A stretch of 64,000 nt of DNA, from assembly GCF_014839805.1 (NCBI RefSeq), contig NC_051126.1, forward strand, positions 5,712,609 to 5,776,608. The letters are read 5' to 3'. This document shows positions 53,126 through 64,000 of the stretch, piece by piece. Position numbers and translations under genes: made by a program. Every line of letters starts with the position of its first letter. Position 1 is the stretch's first letter. Under the pieces are notes generated by a model. The model was given only the letters and a program-made list of their open reading frames with translations, did no database searches and was not told the origin of the DNA. This DNA comes from Manduca sexta (taxonomy: Eukaryota; Arthropoda; Insecta; Lepidoptera; Sphingidae).

Positions 53126-56100
53126 TCAGAAGCCGGCTATGGGCGGCGGGTCCGGCGGCATGTAGTGCAGCTCGTCCACGGGCCCGCTGAAGATGTTGTA
53201 CAGCACGGCGAACAGCGTGCACGCCGCGTACGCGCCCAGCGCCGCCCACCACAGCAGCCGCTCCCACAGCCGCTGCTGCGCGTGCTTCAGCACCAGCAGC
53301 CCGATGGTCAGCCCCGCCAGCGCGCCCGCCACGTGCGCCGCGTACGACACCGGCGGCACCTCCTATCGCAACACACACACACATACAACATTAATTAGTC
53401 TTTTGTTTATTAATTTATTAACAGTTCATCGATACAACTAAGTATTTAAACTATAACCAGAGGAAACATGAGTGAAAGATTTCTCTTTAAGTAAGTAATG
53501 TGTATTTGGATTTAATTTTGTGAGATCTGGGTATGTCTAGCGAAAAGATTAATAAATAAGAAAATAACAAAAATATAAAAATTAGTGGTAAAAGGCTCAT
53601 TGAATGTTCGATGAAACAGTAAATAATATGATACGTTACCTTGGTATATCTGGCGTGAACAGCAAAGCCAACGTCACAGGAGGCAACTGCGAGCGCGGCC
53701 ACAAGCCGCACGGCGCCGTAGCGCATGGCGTGGAAGTTGAGGAGCGCGTTGGCCAAGTGTGCGGCTAGGAGCGCGTACACACCGCCCGAGGCGCCCGCCA
53801 GGCACACGTCGGGGTCCAGTACCGACGCGGCCAGCGACCCGCCCAACACCCCCGCCAGGTACACCGCGGCGCACCGGATTGCTCCATGAACCATCTCTAG
53901 AGGTAGGCCCACCTGAAAACAGATTATTATATCGCTTTATTAAACTTATATCAATCGTATTATTTGTTTGATGCCTAATTCGTGCCTATGTTGTTCAAGT
54001 CTACGTACTCCTCTCATGGTATCACGCTGGATACCAGAATCCAAACCTAACCCTAGTCGCCCTAAGCACACAGTTAATTGTGCATGGTTGTCAAATTTAC
54101 ATTGAGACTTATGAGGGCTCGTGAACATTTCCTGGCCTTCTCTCTTCCGCTCATCCTAAGAGGTTACTTCTCCTTCCCCCACAATTCCTTCCCCACTTTC
54201 CTCTACGGCCCTGCAGTCGCTAAGCCAGGGGATTCCAGTATCCCATTCGCAAGTTTCCCCGGTGTTGAATGCGGGGACTGATTCTAAAAAAAACCCTAGT
54301 CGCACGATGTTCTGATGCAAGGATAAGTCGTTTTTTTTTCTTCTGTCAAATTATAAAACACACTAGAACACAATGGCCTAAAAGAATAATAAACATTAAA
54401 CTGCTATATGTACTTACCGCTAGTTGTACGAGGAGGTTGAAGGCCAGATGAAGCCACCCGGCGTGCACCACGCTGTAAGTGAGGAAGCGCCAGAGCTCGC
54501 GGCGGCGGTCCGGCCGGTACACGAGCGGCGAGTCCACCGGCACGGGCCCCGCGGCCGCCGCCACGCCGCCTGAGCCCCATGCATACCACGCGAATACGCC
54601 CAACTGCAAAGAAACAAATAATGCGTTACAATTAAATTAAGTAAGTATATAATTATTTACAAGTTAAATTAGGCATTTAGGAGTCTAGTACATAAGTAGC
54701 TACACGTCAAGATGCCACATAATCTTATTTATGCTACAATGTTTTTATTACACGTCATTGTATTTATGTTTTTATTCACTTATTGTGTTAGGGGCATTAT
54801 AAATAGTTTTCCAGTAAACAACGCGATGCCTGTTAACAGTTGCCCAATTTATATGAACGTTTTAGATTGATATTTAATACTTATTATGTATATTCATGCT
54901 AGGTAGATATATATTTATTAACCCATTTATTTGCTTTACCTACTCGTAGCTCGTAAAATAAACTCTTAGTAGTCATTAGCATGGTTTTTAGTAATAATAT
55001 TATTGTTACAATGTATTTTTCGAGGATTTTACATAAAACAATGAATAGTGAACAATTTGCGCAATGAATGACGTTTTAGTGCATTATTCATTGAGGGAAA
55101 ACCGTTAGTAAGAAAGCCGGCGTGCGTAAGCGGCCGGCGCGGCGCGGCGAGTCGCGGTAACCGTGCAATTCGTTCGGTGCTTGCGGAACGATGTATGACG
55201 GGCGGCAATCGGCGAGGACGAGCCACAAGTCTCGTCACTCGTGCGGGCAGTGAGCACGAGTGTGTGGCATGCGTGCTTCCGCGGCGCGGCGGCGTGCGCA
55301 GTGTTGGACGCGATTGCTGTGATTCACGTAAACCGCTTGTTTGCACGGATGTGAAATCCGCTATTACAAATTTTAATTAACCGTAGTAACTGGAGCGGGC
55401 ATTCAAGCGGTACTAGGCGCGTAGAAAGTGATGATGACAATGCGTTTTTTTGTCTTATGCCATATACGCAGCGCAAAAATAATACCTGTATTAGGTCGAT
55501 TTGCGATATTACAATTTTAATATGGATATACAAATAAATTTCTTTGTAAATACTTTAAATCCTAGAGACAATAAATTGCTAATAAGTAATTATGCTTGGT
55601 TGCCCGGGACGGGTTTCGTGGTCTTATAATGGTGATAGTGGTCGTAGGTTAGCCACCTATCACGATATAGAACGGATATAAGCTTAGTGAATCGCGAGTG
55701 CACTAGTTGCGCGCGCTTTTGCTACTGCTTGACAGAGAAAGCCGCAACCTTGCATAATATTATGTAAATCTTCTTATCAAGATTACAAACTGGGTGATGA
55801 ATCGTCTGTGAAACAAGAAGCCGGGTTTGATCCCGGAATCAAAAACTTAGGGTGATTCGTTTGGGTCTAGATATCTGAGTACCCAAGACACAACCTATGA
55901 CCTCAATGTGAGCTTCAGATTCCAGAAATAAAAGTAAAACAAAATCTGCACGCCTTTTTTGAGTGTGGTACTTATTTCAAGTAGGAAAAGCATCGTGCAA
56001 ATAATTTCCTTTCTGGTACCATATTTTAATCTTGGTTAGTGAAGACGCTCACCTCTAGCAGCGTAACGCAGATGATAAAGAGCGGCGGCGGACAGCACGT

Positions 56101-57413
56101 GTACCGCTCCTGGTAGTACTTGCGGTCCCGCTCCTCGGGCAGCATTTCCATCGCCACTAGGTGCACCATCCTACAACCAACAATAACTTGAAAATAAGGA
56201 AAATAACATAAATGCGGTTTTCGTAATTACGCATTTCATTGTTATACCTAACATCAGTCTATTTCTTATTAGAAATTATTGTATGTTAATATAATTATTG
56301 TGCTTATTTCATTAAAGACAATCAATGTTATTTGAATATTATATCATTTTAGGGCAAAACCGTCGTTTAATTTTGTTATTTACATCATGTGTATACTAGT
56401 GGGTTATAAACTACTATTTTACTAGGCAATACTTACTACATAATATTAATTTTTATTCTGATATTTATCTAATTAGATAAAATATTTCAAGAAATTTACG
56501 CTCTGTTACTACAATCGCACCTTGGTTATATTCCAAATCAACTGTTACCTTGGTTCCGTGGGCAGTATTACGAATTTTATATTTAAATGTACGCCATATG
56601 CGCAATCAATTGGCTCAGTTTCACAGTAATCTTGGCCTTTATTAAGACAATTTATCCACAATTAAATTGTACGAAAGCACACCACATGTCACTGTGACAC
56701 GGCAGCCGGACATTAAAAATATATTACAACCACCGATAAACTAGCATTTATTTGTAGGTTTATAAACTGAAAAAAATATTACACTAAAATTTTGATTTCA
56801 ATTTAATTAAGGCTACATTTTACTAGAATTTAGGGATCAAACATTGTTAAATGCCTAAAATTTTCCCGGATGTCGGCACACTGTCACTGAGTTTGGTCTG
56901 ACATGAGAACATTTTGTTTCAACACTGAAAACTGCGAATTAGACAAACTATTTGATTTCATTTCTGGACCTTCACTTGCAAAAACAAACATGTTTTGTAT
57001 GTAGTAGGAATTGAAAATTTAAAAATCTGACATATTTTTGTAATCATTGCCACTAACCAATGACACGGAACAAAATAACACCAGTAGGCGTTTGTAAATT
57101 ACCTCTATTATTTTCAATTTCGAATACATGCCAATATACCGTTAAAATTAGGTTACATTAAAATGTGTCTTCTGTTTCTCGCTGCATTTTCGTGTGGCTT
57201 GGACACAGAAAACGCAAAACGACAGCTAAAAGACTATGTGTGGTCTGAATTCTTATATCACATGTTATTTCTGACTCTATAGTATTATTATAAATTTTAC
57301 CTGGCAAATAATGTGGGGTCCTCGAGTAGAAGATGAAAGTCGTTTTCGGAACTGATCTCTCGGTCCCGCTGATGAACTGCACACCTATAGCTGCGCGTGC
57401 GCTTTCCACTCAT
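53126..57413 (-). CDS. rho: Rhomboid intramembrane serine protease (five coding exons, 308 aa)
   Basis: Exons on the minus strand: 57413-57301, 56170-56053, 54603-54418, 53912-53640, 53362-53126; 927 nt, phases consistent. The N-terminal domain contains DPTLFARMVHLVAMEMLPEE, then YTCCPPPLFIICVTLLE (first helix), RRELWRFLTYSVVHAGWLHL with Asn133 of the HLAFN motif, and the catalytic Ser181 in LAGASGGVYALL. Catalytic His240 lies in YAAHVAGALAGLTIG. Seven-helix layout and RDRKYYQERYTCC place it with the Drosophila rhomboid/stet group, which cleaves Spitz-type EGF ligands in the Golgi. Which paralogue is not decided. The ATG sits directly after an AG acceptor, so there is at least one non-coding or extra coding exon upstream. 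GC content of exons 3-5 is far above the surroundings. Confidence 0.93.
55110..55330. promoter_or_regulatory. GC-rich island in rhomboid intron 2
   Basis: A CG-dinucleotide-rich block (GGCCGGCGCGGCGCGGCGAG and similar) sits in AT-rich intron between exons 2 and 3. It could be an internal promoter or enhancer. ORFs through it on both strands show no protein family. Confidence 0.35.
55800..55935 (+). mobile_element. Possible SINE remnant
   Basis: Contains a box-B-like GGGTTTGATCCCG followed by a body and a short A-rich end (AAATAAAAGTAAAAC). No box A recognised upstream. Confidence 0.35.
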
Positions 57414-60400
57414 CTACAACAATAAGAACAAAATTAAATAACACGTACTTATAATAGTATTAATGTATATTATAGTAATACGGCACGTAATATCTATTAA
57501 CGCCGCGCGATGACCGCATTATTCACTGTGGAGTTTTCAGTGTGAAAAACACGGAAAATAGAAAGTGGGTAGGATGACAATGTTCTTCTTTTATTTTAAA
57601 GTAGTTCGCGGATGTGTTCGTATATTTCAATTTTATTACTTTACATTTGTGCCAGGATTAACGTTGTTAAAAAAGAATACGAGTAATTTTTTTGTGTGTA
57701 CATTTTATTTTCATGAAATATACATACATATTCCATCGTGAGTGAGATATTTATTTGACTCAATATTTACGTATCTTCCCTATCTTTAATCAAAATAGCA
57801 TGATTTTTTAATGGATTGTACATAATTAGGTATATTTTGTTTTTTTTTTCGTAATTTTAGCGTGCGTGAACATTTTTTATTTAACGCTCTATCAAGTTTT
57901 ACTTTCCCGGAAACAAATTCAACAAAACGAGTGTTTTCCCCGCGCAGTCAGTCAGTAAAATTCTTTGACGTAGTAAATAATTTAGTTAACGTACTTAAAG
58001 GATTTTGATTGGGTTTTTACAAATTTACCTACTAATTCCATTTGATATAATTAATAAAATAATTGCATTCTCTGGCATCAAATGAATTCAGATGAACACT
58101 AATGTATTCAAGTATTACTTACAATGACTACAACTAGTCCTTTTTTTAACAAACAAATTTATACAAATATATTTTGTTCGTTCGTAACTTAGAGTCTATA
58201 CAGTTATATTACCTATAAAATAAATATAAATGTTATCCTAATCATACAAAGCGTTTAGGTTACAATATTTGTGTATAATACCAAAGTATTCATTAATTGC
58301 ATTGATAGCACTTCCACTATAGCGGCGAGGGTGTATTTATGTGCGACGACGGTTTCGGTGCGGCGGCCGGCGGAGCGGTGGCGAGCGGTGCCGCCGGCTG
58401 GCTCGCGTCCAGCGCATACTCGTATCGACCCCGCTCGCGCCACCGCCGCAAACCCCGACACTGCCCTTGACACGACACTCATGTCGGGATTTACCATCAG
58501 GCAATATTTCAATCAGGTCCTTACTATTATATAAGTATTTTTTTGTAGGATTATTGGAAACCTCAATAAATTTAATATAAATGTTATTGAAATGCAAATA
58601 AGATATCAAGCGTGTAAACAATGATCTTTTCAGTAAATTGTTAATAAACTCCATATGCAAGATTTTTATCACGCCATATTAATTAAATACAGACATAGGT
58701 TAGGAATATAAAAATAGATTGTTGGAAATCCATGTGATGGACGTTTGTGCATCGGCGCAGTAAGTGGTAACTACAGGCAAAGGCAAGAGACAAGGCTGCA
58801 GGCGGTGCGGGTTGCGGAGTGGTAAGGGCGCGCGGGTGGGCGGTGGTGCGGTGAACGACTAGTCGAGATAGCACAGAACCGCATTGTCTCCGCAGTCGTT
58901 CAACTCCGTTTCCCACGAGACTGCGAAATGTCCAATGCCAAAATACAAATAGCCTAGACGCGCCGCAGACACAGCTAAATCTGCCCCGGTAACAACGTCC
59001 GTGTTAATTTAGAAGGCATTGCTTGTCATTTGTATATTCTTATTGTCTCGGTGTCGTTCACTGTTGTCATGCTGAATTAATCAGTCTTGCCTCGTGAGAT
59101 ACTTGCGCCGCAAAATAATCCTTCATTAAAATAACCAAAATTATCGTCGCTACGTTCCGAATAGCAGGAAAATCATGTTGATATTACTCATTGTTCTATA
59201 ATTGTATCGCATTCCTTTCATAATAAACTGTTATAGTGACACTTTCTCTTATATCTTCTTGTTTCTGCGCTTTTCCTAGCTGATAATAGTGTATTCTTAT
59301 TTCGTATGATGATGAATTTAGTTTATGTATAAATAAAAAATAAATAAATAAAATACTTTATTTATCACGTAGGCGAACAAATTTGCACTTATGATCCGTC
59401 AAAACAAAGAATAAGAATAATTATTATTTCTATACAACTATTAAAATTACTTATATAACTATGGAGATTTTAAATTAGGGATAAAGTTTATACAAAAGAC
59501 AAGGTACAAACCGAAGTAACCAGCTCGGACTGGCAAGTAGGGGGAAATAGAAGGGTAACGCGTCGCGATCCTCACCGGCGAGGACATGAGCCCTAACCTA
59601 GCTAACCTACCAGCCTTTCACTAGCTACCTAAGTGATGACTACCCGAAGAAAAAGGCAGAAAGAAACTCCGGGCTTTCTTTTTGTCATCAATTGTTCAGT
59701 ACTTCTTTTGTATTTTTTTTCCAAGTCTTTCTTGTACATAGTCACAATAGTTATATAAGCTAATGCACGCACATCACCGTTAACATGGGATAAGATGAAA
59801 TCCAATCGACTAAACCTGGAGCGGCATAAAATAAAATATAATTGTTAGTGACTTCACAATTCGTCGAGGTTTTAAGTACCTATGTATTATTTAAGATGCC
59901 AGCTTACAATAAGTAACGACAGTATAATTGGAATGCACTAAGGTCTTAAATCTCGCATATGACTAAAATGTAATACTTTTATGAACGCTGCCTTATCTAG
60001 TCTGCGTAGGTGCGAACTATGCAATTGCTGCTATTGAAGTGGTTGCCATTTTTGCGCACTCTTCTCGTATGCATAGGACAATGACCGAAGATGTAAACAC
60101 CGCTGTTTCTTAACGTAAATAAACGCTTTAATTTTGTTACAAAAAATGTACTCAAAATAATTTATCATATTTATGCCGTTTTTAAAATAGTCACAGAGCT
60201 TTCTTTGCCTTATAACATTAGGTATGTATAAATTATTTTACTAATTGGGTAGTTATTAATTCTTCTACGATAATAGCCTAACTCAAGATGAGATAAAGTG
60301 TGATGGAAATTGTGAGTAACATGACGTGTTTATGTACGAGTCGGAGCACGAGTTCCTGGGTGAAGTGTAGGTGCTCGGTGGGCGCGGTGGCGCGGCGGAG

Positions 60401-63179
60401 GCGCGGCGTGGGCGCCGGTGACTCACTCCGACATCCGACACGTCCGAACGTATCCGGAACCACTAACTAGGTGTATTACTAGAGACGCCTCACAGCACCA
60501 TGCGCCGCGTCAATGGAGCTCCAGGCTTATGCGCACACGCCAGTAAACGACCCCATCTGATTACGCGCTATCTAAACACAAGTTAGATAATACCGCTAAT
60601 TCGCGATCACTTTATTTTGATGAGTACAGATATATATTACCTAATTCATAATTAAAATCCTTATTTCTTTTGAATATGTATGTGTTAGGGTTAACGTACC
60701 ACCCATTAATATGCGCTATTAGGGATCTAGTAGCTTATCTTTACTCGCAAAATATCATCAATGTTATTAAAGAGATATCACAATTTTGAAACTGGAAATT
60801 ATCTGGCACTGGTAATTTGGTGACTGCACATCCCGGGGGCCAAGAATGAATTGGTTATATCGATGAGTAATTAAAACTGTATAAAGTAAAATTATCACTT
60901 AGTGTATATAAAGATGTAAGTCCAGAACCTAACATGGCTGTTTTGCATACAATAAGTAGAAACGTAGTACATACTTTCAGATTTCATTTTTCTGGAAAAT
61001 ATTAAGATGTTTTCGAAAACTTGAAAAGTAAATAAGCAAGAAAGAAAAATATCTTAAATGGTATTGAGGGAGTTCATAAAAAACATAACGCATCTGTAAT
61101 TAATTCATATGTGATTTTAATCTCTGTTTGCATATGAATTGTATGCAATAATTACATACATATCTATGAATTTAGAAACGTGTCTGAAGAATAATGTTTT
61201 TTTTTTAATACCTATACATATTATCATAATTCTTTTTCGCTACCTTAACCTATCGTTATCTTCGCTTTGTTAATTATATTGGCTATTGTAATTAATTAGA
61301 AAACATCAATGCAGAATTATCCGGTGAGTTATGGACACCTACACGTATTAGAACCATCGCAGCTTTATGAATGGAAGCATAATTGATTTTCTTATAAAGT
61401 TCATTCACTTGTATTATTCAATATGGTCCTTATAAATATGTATAATATTGTGACTTGAATAAATAACTTTAATCTAACAATACAAAGTTATATGATTGTA
61501 GGATGTGTGCGATCACCGATCGGTTCGTAATGAAATAAACGGCGCGTATGTAATAATAATATGTAGGATTATGCGGCTAACTATTGTGCATGTTGCGGCT
61601 TTGCTAGAAATTAAACAATGGAGCGAACAATATCCAGAGATAGCATCTAAACTGAGCCACCGTGGGTGCTTTCTAGACAATTAGCTTTAAAAGAATTCGC
61701 GCCGCAAGCGGTGCGGTTATATCTAAATCATGCACATTAATGTAAGATTTGGTGCGTCGCGGTCGCGATCGCGTTGGTTTGCCGGCAGTCGGCAGTCGGC
61801 ACCGCCGGAGCTGGCGGCACGTGAACTCTGGGAGCGTTCCCACGCATACACCTCCGCACCATTATGTTCTAATCTCTTGTACATAGTCTCTTTCCATTAT
61901 TACAAAGCCGTGAAAGTACACCTATCATTTTGCAAGCGGGAAGTTGATGTATCTCTTATAGAATGTGAATGCAATGTAAAATATGTAACCAGTGCTGTTT
62001 TATATTGCTCACTTCCATGTATGTGATTACGATTTATGTTTTACTATTTAACTACAAGCTGTAAAATAAGGTCTGATTGACTTTTACTAAGGGATCAATT
62101 AGGTATATCTATCTATTCTCATTCTCGTAAGTATATAACAACATCAACTTATAACATTATACTTACAATAGATAACGTGTTAATGTACGAGCAGCCCAAG
62201 TTCTTGGGTGTAGACTGTAGTGTATAAAACAAGTAATGAAATGCAATCAATCTATTTGTGTTAACAAATTAGTATTCCGTAACAGATGTTTCTCTGTAAA
62301 AACATTATTTACAGAATAATTACTTCCGTGAAACAGGCATAGCAGACGAAGCCTAACTTTTTCTATGGTTTTTTATAAGCGTATAATTAATTAGTTTTCG
62401 AATTGTGATAACAAGATTTTAAATAGATCCTGTCAAGCATCCGTGTTACATTAATATTTTTTTATAACGCTTCGATGGATAAATTTATATCGCGATGTCC
62501 CGTAATTATTAGCACAGCTGTTAGTAGTGTCTAGTGAAGGCATGCCGCATGAGGTGTGCCGCGTGAAGCTTCGGGGCGCGAGCATTGGACAGCAGATACA
62601 AATGCGGCACCGCAGCTCGTTATGCCGCGTACAGCCAACGCGCGGTGCGGCGGCGCGGCGCGGCGTTCACCGGTCACCCAATCGCGTCGCGTCAGTGCGA
62701 GCGCCGCGTTTCCTGCTGGACTTCCGGTTAGCGGCGGCTTTAGGAATACCTCTGCGGCTTCGTAGATCGCGCGCGTGCCCATATAAATTTAATGCATCAT
62801 GTTATATTGGCGTTTACATAATATTGTCATACAAATAAATATGAATTAGTTATATATTGCTTAATATTGCAGTTCCAGCATTAACGATTTTTATAGTAAG
62901 TACTTATCATGAATGTAGTTGGGTTATTTGGGAAATTACCTAAAAAGGTATACAGTTTTGCAAGCTATATTGCTAAGGAGGCTACTCACACATATGTGCT
63001 TAGCGAACATTTAACGATTTTATGAAAGCATGTTATCTAATTCGTATATGGCCACCGATTTGCGCATTACGTTTCGTTTTTTACAATTCGGTAGTTACAG
63101 AGTATTGCCTAAAATTATTTTGAAAAAAAAAAATAGGGAAGTAAGTACATTGTAACCCTTGTCAAGTAGGACACCTATA
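57414..63179. other. Gene-free upstream region of rhomboid with GC-rich islands
   Basis: AT-rich DNA interrupted by GC/CpG-rich blocks at about 58340-58460, 58790-58860, 60350-60440, 61690-61850 and 62540-62770. These are the likeliest places for rhomboid upstream exons, promoters or enhancers. A donor-like GGAGTGAGTCAC on the minus strand near 60425 could end a first exon. ORFs in these blocks carry no recognisable domain and I do not call them genes. Confidence 0.45.
59330..59640 (-). mobile_element. LINE 3'-end fragment
   Basis: An (AAAT)n tract at 59332-59350 abuts ACTTTATTTATCACGTAGGC and GCACTTATGATCCGTC, typical of the 3' terminus of a lepidopteran non-LTR retrotransposon read on the minus strand. 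The 5' part and any reverse transcriptase ORF are absent. Confidence 0.6.
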
Positions 63180-63680
63180 TTAAGCTGCGTTAGGTTATAA
63201 TTGGACGCTTTTATCACATTGGCGTTTTTCCTCAAATTTAATTTAAAAAGGCTGAAGATTTAATTACCATATTATAACTCGAAAATCTATTTAAAACAGT
63301 AAATAGTGAATTAAATTTAAGCAAATTCTTACACGGGCATAGTACGAACCTTTAAAGAAATGGCGAAATATAAGTATTCTGTTTGACGGCACCGTAAACT
63401 CATCTTACTTGTCGGAATTACTAACGCAAACCTTGGGAACAAGATGGCGTTTTGTTTTATTTTATTTTATTATATTTGGGAAACTTACAGCTAGTACAAC
63501 TCATAGAAAAAGAATACACTCAAAGAATTACAAGTTTCCACTACTAAACGTTGCAGGCAATGTTGTCAGGAAATAAAAATTTTAGCAGAATAGAAAGTTA
63601 TTAGAGTTAAGTATACTTAAGGAGGGGTAACATCGTATACGATGTTACCCCTCCTACGGTCTTACCCCGACATCACTTAA
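63180..63680. mobile_element. Second member of the TTAA-flanked inverted-repeat family
   Basis: Bounded by TTAA on both sides, with ends GCTGCGTTAGGTTATAA and TTACCCCGACATCAC. Its interior shares ordered blocks with 29063-30081 (AAATTCTTACACGGG, TATTCTGTTTGACGGCACCG, AACAAGATGG, GGCAATGTTGTC) but it is half the length. It contains about 95 bp of unrelated T-rich sequence near 63455-63550. Confidence 0.65.
63620..63655. repeat. 36-bp perfect palindrome
   Basis: Half-site AGGAGGGGTAACATCGTA is followed immediately by its exact reverse complement, with no spacer. It lies near the right end of the 63180-63680 element, where the related element at 29063-30081 has only one half-site. Confidence 0.85.
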
Positions 63681-64000
63681 TCTTGTGAGCAGGTGTGAAA
63701 ACATTAAAGCTTTATCTACTTCCAATACCTTTGTTCAATTAATTGACGTGTTCCTATTTGATAACTTTTAGGTGTCGTTAGCTGTTGTGTTTGCCGCTTA
63801 GTGTATTAATAATGCATTTGTGTTGCAAATTATGAGGTTCTCGCTTCGATTTCTAGGTCAAAACTCAAAACATATAAAATTGTGTCAGTCAAATAAAAGT
63901 GAATTGTCTGTGATTGAAATTTGTGCTTCTTAAGCCCATCGGCTTACCACCTGTCACATTATAAGAAGGAAATAAGCTCAGTGAAATGTATACTTACATA
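63681..64000. other. Unassigned AT-rich DNA at the window edge
   Basis: No exon or repeat recognised in the last 320 bp. Confidence 0.5.

Noticed and set aside
53165..53874. Several ORFs in other frames of the GC-rich rhomboid exons
   Set aside because: Shadow frames of exons with confirmed catalytic motifs; Arg/Ala/Pro-rich translations.
57158..57409. 83-codon minus frame starting MESARAAIG
   Set aside because: It overlaps the first rhomboid exon in another frame; the MSGKRTRSYRCAV frame joins the next exon without a break.

Overview
The window is animal nuclear DNA, almost certainly from a moth or butterfly. Genes have GT-AG introns, the intergenic DNA is AT-rich, one exon resembles lepidopteran ommochrome-binding protein, and the interspersed repeats look lepidopteran: tRNA-headed SINEs, TTAA-flanked elements and short inverted-repeat elements. 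I see no prokaryotic operons, CRISPR array or rRNA. All exon maps were built by hand from splice sites, reading frame and protein-family recall, without any database search.

Layout. 48-664 (+) is the last exon of an ommochrome-binding-protein-like gene. 1761-3398 (-) is a single-exon CCCH zinc-finger gene (ZC3H10-like) with a long nine-residue Gln/Ala repeat. 4408-7662 (+) is a six-exon two-helix membrane protein I cannot name; one intron carries a repeat with five 123-bp tandem units. 10861-27566 (-) is a four-exon small two-helix membrane protein with a 13-kb first intron, also unnamed. That intron holds two near-identical THAP-encoding DNA transposons with a hAT-type mini-element between them.

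32266-38950 (-) is Smurf, a C2-WW-HECT ubiquitin ligase in 12 coding exons. 42378-45429 (+) is an isoaspartyl peptidase/L-asparaginase in six exons. 47101-51552 (+) is PGS1, mitochondrial phosphatidylglycerophosphate synthase, in seven exons, with an apparent one-base insertion in exon 5. 53126-57413 (-) is a rhomboid intramembrane protease in five coding exons. From 57.4 kb to the end I find no confident gene, only GC-rich islands, a LINE tail and a TTAA-flanked element.

The genes do not form a pathway. They are unrelated neighbours: regulation of BMP receptor signalling (Smurf), EGF-ligand processing (rhomboid), cardiolipin precursor synthesis (PGS1), repair or turnover of isoaspartyl peptides, and RNA binding (ZC3H10).

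The most interesting material lies in the repeats and in two details of gene structure: the paired THAP transposons, one of which lacks the expected TTAA flanks; a nearly perfect 172-bp-arm foldback just beyond the 3' end of Smurf, with a half copy just upstream of Smurf; the PGS1 frameshift; and a duplicated piece of exon-2 splice acceptor inside intron 4 of the asparaginase gene.
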